Part shown: positions 56,671 to 64,000 of the stretch, one piece after another
Numbering within the stretch: position 1 is the first letter of the stretch
How the letters are laid out: each line of letters opens with the position of its first letter
Source of the DNA: Acanthamoeba lenticulata
Lineage: Eukaryota > Discosea > Longamoebia > Acanthamoebidae
Length of the DNA: 64,000 nt
Assembly: GCA_002179805.1 (NCBI GenBank)
Contig: NAVB01000443.1
Span: 1 to 64,000 of the forward strand
Direction of reading: 5' to 3'
Notes under the pieces: generated by a model
The model's database searches: none
Told to the model about the DNA's origin: nothing
What the model saw: only the letters and a program-made list of their open reading frames with translations
Position numbers and translations under genes: made by a program

Positions 56671-57248
56671 ATGGCGGCCGCCGAAGTGCTCATGTTTCTG
56701 GTGCACCTCACCACCACCGCCTTTATGACGGGAATCATCTGGTTCATGCAAATAGGTACCTAGTGCTCGTGTCGGCTATTTTATTTGCCACCGCCTAATT
56801 ATAAACGACTGGGACAGGGCACTACCCCATGCTGCAGTATGTGGGGCGAGAGGCCTACACGACCTACGAGCAACAGCACGTGAAGCGAGTGATGCTCCCT
56901 GCGGTGGCCATTCTCTCTCTGGAGCTGTTCTCGGGGTTCTACCTGGTGTTCTCGCCTACCCAGCGGCTGCCCTCGCTGCCCATCCTCCTTGGCCTCGCTC
57001 TCTTACTGCCCATCTGGCTTTCTACCTGGTGCGCCCCGGCCGCCCTGCGATGAGGCCCGAGCGCAGTGGGAAGTTACTTACACGGAGTCGTGGGCAACAG
57101 GCTGTGGCAAGTGCCCGCGCACAAGTCGCTGGAGAGAAAGTTTGACTCGCGCGTGCACGCCTGGCTCATCAACTCCAACTGGCTGCGCACGGTGGCGTGG
57201 TCCGCCCGTCTGGGTCTGCTTCTCTACGCCCTCTTCGTCTCCCTCTGA
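56671..57248 (+). CDS. small four-helix membrane protein of bacterial-type uncharacterised family
   Basis: ATG at 56671 (MAAAEVLMFLVHLTTTAFMTGIIWFMQIG), then an intron, then HYPMLQYVGREAYTTYEQQHVKRVMLPAVAILSLELFSGFYLV, a third hydrophobic segment LPILLGLALLLPIWL and, after a short intron around 57029-57073, WQVPAHKSLERKFDSRVHAWLINSNWLRTVAWSARLGLLLYALFVSL. The pattern W-Q-P-H...L..NW.RT..W..R is one I recognise from uncharacterised bacterial membrane proteins of similar length (about 150 residues). Its function is unknown. Exact splice sites of the second intron are uncertain. Confidence 0.68.
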
Positions 57249-57355
57249 CTCCGAGGCTCTCCGGAGCGGCCAGCGCATACTATCGCCAATCCAACAATTT
57301 TGTTCTGTAATATTTGTTTAATTTTTCTTTTTCTTTTCCTCCAATATTTCTCCTT

Positions 57356-57700
57356 TTACCCGGGTCCGCAACCACAAGCACGGTGCAGCTCCGGAGAAGA
57401 AGGCAACAAAAGGGCTGGACACTGCTCACAGGGATAGACCGTACTCTTCAGGATCATATTCCATAGAATACAGTCTACAGTCTTGTATCCCTTAAACAAG
57501 ACGAGCCCACTGGGTATGGATGATGACTCCTGTCCCTCGCTCCTGAGCGCGAAGTGCTGCCCTTGCGCATACAGTGCCTGCCGTCCTTCGGGATCCGTCA
57601 TGGCCTGGCGCAGGGCGTTGATGACCGTTCCCGCCACCGTGATGCCAAGGGTTGGGTGGCTGGATGGAGCGAGCGGATGTCCGATATACCTTCCTTTTTT
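57356..57700 (-). pseudogene. orphan coding-like fragment
   Basis: On the minus strand an open frame reads YIGHPLAPSSHPTLGITV and continues into INALRQAMTDPEGRQALYAQGQ. It looks like real protein but has no plausible start, no upstream exons (the HINT3-like gene begins at 57751 on the other strand) and degrades into low-quality sequence before the stop at 57356. It may be a gene remnant or a short unknown gene starting at the internal ATG near 57602. Confidence 0.3.
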
Positions 57701-57750
57701 TTTTGCTTTGTTTGATTTTTTTATGTTTTTATTCCGAAATATTGCTCAGC

Positions 57751-58447
57751 ATGTTGTGGGTGCCGCTCGGTGTGGTTGGCGCAGTGGTGGCTGCCCTCTT
57801 TGGGTTTCTTTGGTTGCGGGGAAGGAAGTGCGTGTTTTGTTCCATCGTGGAGCACAAACTGCCAACTTCAGTGGTGTACGAGGTGCGTGCGTCCCTCCCC
57901 TCGTTCGACAACGTGCACAGCTCTGCAAAACGTAGTTCTCCTCGCGCAGGATGAGCTGTGCATGTGCTTCAAGGACACAGCACCTGCCGGTCAGCATCAC
58001 TTTCTCGTTGTACCCAAGCGGCACATCCCAAACTGCAGCCACCTGGGCCCTGAGGACCTCCCCCTTGGTGCGCTCTACCCAGAGGGCAAAGAGCTGGCCA
58101 GCTAAGAGCACGCTGACGTGGGGTGCAGTGGACAGGCTGGCCAAGGTTGGGCGCAACGTCCTGGAAAAGCATCTCACTCGAAGCCAGCCCTTTGTGTGCG
58201 TCTTGGTCTCGGCTGTTCCAGCTTCCGCTTGACGCACGCCCGCAGTCTAACGCATGAGGAAACGTTTCAATGCAGGATGGCATTTACCAAGCCGCCGTTC
58301 AACACGGTGTCTCATCTGCACCTGCACTGCGTCAGCCTTCCCCTGACCTGCAGCTGGCTACGCGGTCTGGCTCTCACCTCAAGCCTCGCTGCGCCCATCA
58401 TCGACGTGCGACGGCGTCTTCGTGCGGCCGCCAGAAAGCAAGCGTGA
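57751..58447 (+). CDS. HINT3: HIT-domain nucleotide hydrolase, HINT3-like, with N-terminal membrane anchor
   Basis: ATG at 57751. Residues 1-25 (MLWVPLGVVGAVVAALFGFLWLRGRK) are a membrane anchor. The HIT domain follows: CVFCSIVEHKLPTSVVYE-DELCMCFKDTAPAGQHHFLVVPKRHIPNC, then VDRLAKVGRNVLEKH and, after another intron, FTKPPFNTVSHLHLHCVSLPL with the catalytic His-x-His-x-His. The PPF-V-HLHLH form fits HINT3 and aprataxin-like adenosine phosphoramidases rather than HINT1. The C-terminus (about 58345-58447) is poorly conserved. It should hydrolyse AMP-linked phosphoramidates at a membrane surface; the anchor is unusual for the family. Confidence 0.82.
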
Positions 58448-58569
58448 AGTACCCTGCAGGACAACGAGCGATTCTCACTTTCACTCGCCATTTCTCAAGC
58501 AATAAACTCGTTATTAACGTTCTCATTTTTGCCGAGAGTGCGGGCGGTGAGCGGTGTGGGTGGAGCAAG

Positions 58570-61500
58570 ATGGATGCCGAACTTCAGAGCAAGTCAGCCG
58601 TGCCCTACGTGCACCTCGTGGACGAGGACGAGCAAAAGTCTCCGCCTGATCAAGATGACCACCAAAATCTCTCGCCGAATCACGGGGATCATCATGAGCG
58701 GAACTTCAAGGAATTGGAAAAGCGGCAACAGGCCCTCTACATGCCCGGATGGCGAGGACACCTCCAGTAGGCTGCCCCCTGCCCGCCATCCTTCCTCTTT
58801 CTTTTCTGTTTATATTTCTTCGTCTCCGTGCAGCCGCTCCCGAGCCCGGCTTCGGACCATCTTGGATTCGCTGCCGTGGCAACTCGTCATCATCTTTATC
58901 ATCCTTATTGACGTCGTCTTTGCCATCATCGACATCGCTGTAGAGAGTACTCCTCTCTCTCTTCTTCCGTGAGCTTGCCGAGCCGCGGCAGCTGCTCACT
59001 CGTTCGTGTTGTCGCAGACCAGGCGGCGCGCTACACGGCGCTGGGGGTTTCATGCTTTGTCATCCTCATCCTGCTCATCGAGGCCCTCTGCCGGCTCTAC
59101 GCATGGGGTCCCAAGCGCTACTTCACGGGTTCTTCTTCTTCTTCTTCTTCAGCCCTGGGTCCTGTGTAACCTGCAACGTGACATGTTTACAGACTGGCTC
59201 AACTGGCTGGATCTGTTCATCATCGTCCTCTCCATCGTCATTCTCATCGTCTTCAGGGCGTCGAGCGGCTCATCCAGCAGCGTCTACGGCCGCGTCATCA
59301 CCGCCGGTGCGACGTCGTCGCCGTCCTCGCTCTCGTTCTCGTCGTCGTTCTCACGGTCTTGCTTGGGGGGCGCACACGAGGACAGCGGTCCGCCTGATGC
59401 GGGTCTTGCTCAACCTGTGGAAGCAGCGCAAGCGGCTGCAAGTGGCCGCGCGCCACATCGTGGGCGAGAACAAGCAGCGCTTCCAGGAGGACGGCTTCGA
59501 CCTCGACTTGGCCTACATCACCCGTACGCACACGATCTCTTCTTCTTCTCTTCTTCTTCTTCTTTCTTGCCCACGACGTGGCTCTGGTCTCGAGACTCAC
59601 GAGCGCGCGAGCAGCCCGCGTGATCGTGATGAGCGTGCCGGCCATCAAGCTCGAGGCCCTCTACCGCAACAACATCGACGAGGTGGCGCGGTTCTTCCAG
59701 AAGCGGCACCGGGGCCACTTTAAGATCTTCAACATCTGCGAGGAGCGCGACTACAGCGCGCACTACCACAAGTTTGAGCACCAGGTCATCCGCTACCCGG
59801 TGGCCGACCACAACGTGCCCACGCTGGGCCTCATGCTGGCCTTTTGCGAGTACACGGACCAGTGGATGCACCAGCACCCGGACAACATCATCGCCGTCCA
59901 CTGCCGCGGCGGTACCGCCGTCCTCCTCGCCTTTGTCGTCGTTGATGTCGTTGTCGTCGTCGTTGTCGTCGTCGGGACGATGATGACGACTCACACTAAG
60001 GGCGCATGAGCAGGCAAGGGCCGGTCGGGGACGATGATCTGCGCGTGGCTCGTGTACTCGGGCCTGTGCCCGTCGGCCGAGGACGCGCTCCACCTCTTTG
60101 GCTCCAAGCGCACCGACTGGTACTCCCCTCTTGCCATCACCGCCACCGTCATCGTCGTCGTCATCATCATCATCATCGTCTTCATCATCGGGATACGCGA
60201 GCTAACCGCGGGCACGGGCGGCGGGCACGGTCGATGGCGCAGGTCGCGGGGGAGCAAGTTCCAGGGCGTGGAGACGCAGTCCCAGTGCCGCTACATCGGC
60301 TACTTTGACTGGGTGGTCAACCGGAACAACAAGGCGTTGCCGGCGGTGGTGCCGCGGGTGTCGCTGACCAAGATCGTGGTCGAGATCTCGCCCACGCTGC
60401 AGCACCTGGCCCGCAAGTGCGGCTGGCGCCGTCGGGCGGGCTCCTCCTCGTCTTCGTCCCAGCGCTCGATGACGGGCCAGTCCTCCTTCTACGACTCGAG
60501 CGACTCGCTCTACTCCATGACCGAGCTCACCTCCTTTGCCTCGTCGAGGCCGGGCTCGTCGTCATCCAACTCGTCGTCCTCGGGCTCCTCGGGGCGGGGC
60601 ATCGCCGGGTGGCTCGCCTCCTACAAGCGGCGGAAGAACGACGGCCAGAGCCAGCGGAGGTCGCTGCTGCAGAGATCGGGCGGCGCCGACGACGACGATG
60701 ACGACGGCGACGATGATCTCAGCACCCGCGGGAGCGCCATCTTCGGCGGCGGCGGCGACAAGGCCGAAGGCGGGGCGGAGGAAGACCTCGAGTGGGGACG
60801 TCTCGAGCATGCCGTACGCGCGCCCACACGCACTCTCGCGGGCCCGCACACCACTGAGCCCAGACGCCGCACACGCACACGCACACGCGCAGGGCGAGGA
60901 GGCCAAGTGGCGCTTCCGCGTGACGCACACGGACGGGGAGAAGCTGGCCGTCCCGCTCGTGCTCTACCCGTCGTGGATCAACGAGGAGTTCATGATCTTT
61001 GAGCGGTGCGTCCACTCGGCCCAGGTCCCGGCCCGCCGCGAGGCCTTCGTGTGCTGAGGGAGATTGGGGGGCATAAACGCAGGGAGCTGGAGCCGGTGAG
61101 CGGCCCGCAGGGGCTCGAGGGCCGCGAGAAGGAGGTCGTCCTGCGGGGCGACACGCGGCTGGAGCTACTCGGACGGGACGAGCGCGAGCGCAAGGAGCGC
61201 ATCTTCCTCTACTTTTGGATCCACACGTCGTTTATGGCCGACTCGAAAGGCGGCAGCAGCCGTTCGAGCGCGGTCAGCTTCGCCAGCACGAGCAGCATCC
61301 CGTCGAGCAGCGCGGCCGAGCTGCGGCAGGACGAGGGCGCCGACGAGCTGGAGGGCGAGCTGGTCCCGATGGACAACGTCCGGACGAGCACCGGCGCGGC
61401 GGACCGCAACCAGCCTGAAGGGGCGGCGGCGCAGAAGGAGGAGTCAGTCGAGGAGCTGGTGATGGAGCTGAATAAGCACGACGTCGACCGCGGGCGGTAC

Positions 61501-61572
61501 AAAGGGTGCCCGTTCAAGAAGGCCGACAAGGTCTTTGTGCGGCTTCACTACAACTACGACAGCAGCAACTGA
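58570..61572 (+). CDS. VSP: voltage-sensing PTEN-like phosphatase (VSP/TPTE)
   Basis: ATG at 58570. An acidic cytosolic N-terminus precedes four helices: S1 PWQLVIIFIILIDVVFAIID, S2 ALGVSCFVILILLIEALCRLYAWGPKRYF, S3 DWLNWLDLFIIVLSIVILIVF and S4 VYGRVITAAVRLMRVLLNLWKQRKR, the last restored across an intron. The linker KQRKRLQVAARHIVGENKQRFQEDGFDLDLAYIT is the VSP phosphoinositide-binding hinge. The phosphatase has YRNNIDEVARFFQKRHRGHFKIFNICEERDYS, HNVPTLGLMLAFCEYTDQWM and, across an intron, HCRGGKGRSGTM (the CX5R loop), then KFQGVETQSQCRYIGYFDWVV. A long Ser/Gly-rich insert interrupts the C2 domain, which resumes at KWRFRVTHTDGEKL, IFLYFWIHTSFM and ends DKVFVRLHYNYDSSN. Membrane depolarisation should switch on PI(4,5)P2/PIP3 hydrolysis. 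Confidence 0.93.
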
Positions 61573-61637
61573 CGCGACGCGAGCCAAGGGAGAAGAAAAC
61601 ATGTGGTTGTATTGTACATGGACTGTTCATTGTTTGG

Positions 61638-64000
61638 TTATGCCGCGCTGGGGCTGTGGCTCGGCGTGTGCGAGGGGCTGGGCGTGCGCGTCGCGGTTCG
61701 TGTGGGCGAAGGCGAACGGCTGATGGAGGCCGAAGGTGTGCTTGTGCGGCTATTCGAAGGCGTCACTGTGGGCGTGCGTGTGGACGTTCTCGAGGGGGTG
61801 CTGCTGCGACTGGGCGTGACGGATGCGGAGATCGACGCGGTGGGACTTCGCGTGGGAGATGGCGTGCGCGAGCTCGTGGGGCTTTGCGTGGGACTTCGTG
61901 TGGGGCTTCGCGTCGGCGTGTTTGTTGGCGTGTTCGTGGTGGTAACGGACGGTGTGGGCGAAGGCGAGCGGCTGATGGAGGCCGAAGGTGTGCTTGTGCG
62001 GCTATTTGAAGGCGTCACCGTGGGCGTGCGTGTGGACGTCCTCGAGGGGGTGCTGCTGCGACTGGGCGTGACCGACGCGGAGATCGACGCGGTGGGGCTT
62101 CGCGAGGGGGATGGTGTGCGCGAGCTCGTGGGGCTTTGCGTGGGGCTTCGTGTGGGGCTTCGCGTCGGCGTGTTTGTTGGCGTGTTTGTGGTGGTAACCG
62201 ACGGTGTGGGCGACGGCGAGCGGCTCATGGACGCCGAAGGTGTGCTTGTGCGACTGGTCGTTGGCGAAAGCGTCGGTGTACGGCTGGGGGACCTGGTCGG
62301 GCTCGGTGTGCGGCTCGTGGACGCTGTCGGCGTGTTGGTCGGGGATACGGTCGGGCTGGACGAGCGGCTGATCGACGCCGTCGGGCTCGGCGTGCGGCTC
62401 TTGGACGGCGTTGGGGTGGTCGTAGGAGATGAGGTCGGGCTACGCGTGCCGGTGGGGGACGCCGTGGGGCTCCGCGTAGGGGACCTGGAGGGAGTCGAGG
62501 TGACGCTCGGCGTGAAGGACACCGTGGGCGAGCTCGTCGGCGATTGGCTGCTCGTCGGGCTCGGGCTGCTAGTGGCAGAGACCGACGCGGTCGGAGAGAC
62601 GCTGATGGACGCCGCGGGGGTGCCCGAGGGAGAGACCGTTGGCGTGCCCGTGGGCGACGCGGTGGACGAGCTGGTCGGCGTCACGGTGGCCGACGTCGTG
62701 GGCGAGGAGGTAGGCGAAACGCTCGTTGTGGGCGTAAGACTGGCCGAAGCTGTGGGCGAGGCGGTCGGGGACTGGGTCGGGGACGGCGTCGGCGTGCTCG
62801 TGGCCGACACAGTCGGGCTGGGCGTGAGGCTGACGGACGCCGTCGGCGTGGCTGTCGCGGAGAGGCTGGGTGATGCTGTAGGCGACCCGCTGGCTGACGT
62901 GCTGGGGCTGGGAGTGGAGCTGATTGACGACGAGGGCGTGGCCGACCTGCTCGGGCTGGGCGACGCGCTGGTGGAGGCTGTCGGGGTGGCTGTCGCGGAG
63001 AGGCTGGGCGAGGGGCTAGCCAACCTGGTGGCCTGCGCGGTGGCGCTGGCCGAGGCCAAGGGCGACTGCGATGGCGAGCGCGTCGGGCTGGGCAACAGGC
63101 TCGTGGATGCAGTGGGCGAGCTCGTGGATCCGACGCTCGTTGAAGCAGTGGGCGAGCCTGTGGGGGACGCGCTCGTCGAGCCCGTGGGACTGCCGGTAGC
63201 TGAAACGGTCGGTGAGCCTGTTGGCGAGAGGCTCATTGAAGCCGTGGGCGACTGCGATGAGCTGGGCGAAAGGCTCGTCGACGCCGTTGGCGAGGTGCTC
63301 GGTGCACCCGTGGCAGACACGGTGGGACTTGGCGTCAGGGCAACGCTTGCCGAGGCCGTGCTTGACGGAGAGGCCGAGCGAGTCGGGGAAGAGGAAGAGC
63401 TGGGCGTGGCACTGACCGTCGGTGTCACGCTGGTCGTCGGGGTGGCCGTTCGTGTGGGCGTGCTTGTGACCGACGCCGTGGGGCTGGACGAGCGGCTGGC
63501 CGAGGGCATCGCGCTGATCGTCGGGGTGGCCGTTCGTGTGGGCGTGCCTGTGACCGACGCCGTGGGGCTGGCCGAGGGCGTCGCGCTGATCGTCGGAGTG
63601 GTGGAGCGTGTGGGCGAGCTCGTGGCCGACGTCGAGGGGGCGGGCGAGAGGCTGATCGACGCCGTAGGACTGCTCGAGAGGAGGGAAGGGCTGCCCGTGG
63701 GTGATGGCGTGCTTGTCGGACTCTCGCCACTGAGGGTGGTAAAGCTGACGGCTGCGGGCTCGGAAAAGCCAATGGCGTTGAGAGCGTAAACGACCGCCCA
63801 GTACGTCTCGCCCGGGGAGAGATCTGAAAAAAAAAGAGTGGGTTTGTTGTTAGTTTTGTTTTTGTTTTTGTTTTTGTTTTTGTTTTTGTGTTTGTGTTTG
63901 TTTTTGTTTGATTATCAATTTATTGATTGGTGGTTTTGTGTCTGCTGTACCCGATACTGTGAACTCAGGGCCGAGCGCCTCCCAGTCATTGAAGTAGGTC
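61638..64000 (-). CDS. FN3 and Ser/Thr/Pro-rich mucin-like protein, 5' part beyond window
   Basis: The minus strand is open from about 63825 to the TAA at 61638. The start of this exon is the end of a fibronectin type III domain (LSPGETYWAVVYALNAIGFSEPAAVSFTT). A further FN3-like piece (TYFNDWEALGPEFT) lies at 63955-64000, across an intron of about 130 nt containing (TTTTTG)n. The remaining 690 or so residues are degenerate SPTxSxT / TPSxSxSxSPT repeats, strongly suited to O-linked glycosylation, and end ...SHTPSHSPSAA without a membrane anchor. Such proteins are secreted or cell-surface, which is inference. An equally long plus-strand frame (61603-63789) is the complement of the repeats and shows no family features. 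Confidence 0.8.
61702..62260. repeat. 252-bp tandem repeat in the mucin-like gene
   Basis: Two near-identical 252-bp units begin at 61702 and 61954, with a third, diverging copy from 62206. The unit is 84 codons, so copy-number change keeps the frame. Differences between the first two copies are few and mostly single bases. Confidence 0.88.
63835..63915. repeat. (TTTTTG)n tract in intron
   Basis: Repeats of TTTTTG and TTTGTG on the plus strand lie between the two FN3-coding exons of the minus-strand gene. Confidence 0.85.

Noticed and set aside
61603..63789. 728-codon plus-strand open frame rich in Val/Gly/Leu/Glu
   Set aside because: It is the exact complement of the SPT-rich repeats; the minus-strand reading joins an FN3 domain and has family-like features, so the plus frame is a shadow.

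Overview
The window is a gene-dense, GC-rich stretch of a protist nuclear genome, and Acanthamoeba (Amoebozoa) is the best match. It carries cytosolic and mitochondrial eukaryotic genes split by many short GT-AG introns (about 50-120 nt), AT-rich AATAAA-type runs at gene ends, spacers often only 100-300 bp, and a mixture of fungal-like (Zn2Cys6-PAS regulator), bacterial-like (hybrid histidine kinase, MORN_2) and animal-like (voltage-sensing phosphatase) families. The genus is an inference. Gene bounds are ATG to stop and span introns; splice sites were read by eye, so terminal exons are the weakest part.

Layout: a minus-strand ankyrin/kelch/SPRY gene runs off the left edge (1-3034). It is followed by a low-complexity protein with half a homeodomain (3681-7268), DEK (7526-9351), an NBR1-type autophagy receptor (9455-11330), an ornithine-type mitochondrial carrier (11717-13172), a receptor-like RasGAP with signal peptide, LamG-type ectodomain and one membrane span (13289-17181), a PHOSPHO-type phosphatase (17391-18634), an SDR39U1-type oxidoreductase (18851-20248), a predicted myristoylated zinc-ribbon/calponin-homology protein (20345-21759), a Zn2Cys6-PAS regulator (21990-23836), an oxoglutarate/malate-type carrier (23972-25735) and a homeodomain protein (26208-27896).

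The middle holds two divergent tRNA-Val genes (about 29.34-29.63 kb), a Ser-rich unknown (29875-31422), a PAP2-family multi-span enzyme (33468-34802), a MORN-repeat protein (35583-36431), TRAPPC1/Bet5 (36835-37562), seryl-tRNA synthetase (37661-39278), an SH3-RPEL-RhoGAP protein (39596-41322), a Polo-like kinase (41832-45156), a PFKFB-type enzyme with a damaged phosphatase site (45333-47837) and DDRGK1 (48063-49472).

The right part has a membrane hybrid histidine kinase (50742-52982), LCMT1 (53161-54815), a predicted mitochondrial helical-repeat protein (54937-56519), a small membrane protein (56671-57248), a HINT3-like HIT protein (57751-58447), a voltage-sensing PTEN-like phosphatase (58570-61572) and the 3' part of a FN3/mucin-like Ser-Thr-Pro-rich protein on the minus strand (61638-64000).

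There is no operon logic. Themes are signalling at the membrane and cytoskeleton (RasGAP, RhoGAP, VSP, histidine kinase, CH protein) and cell cycle/chromatin, where perfect E2F-type palindromes lie upstream of both DEK and the Polo-like kinase. The strongest leads are the transmembrane RasGAP, the amoebal voltage-sensing phosphatase, the SH3-RPEL-RhoGAP protein, the MGCGAS-tailed CH protein and the PFKFB with its catalytic histidine replaced.
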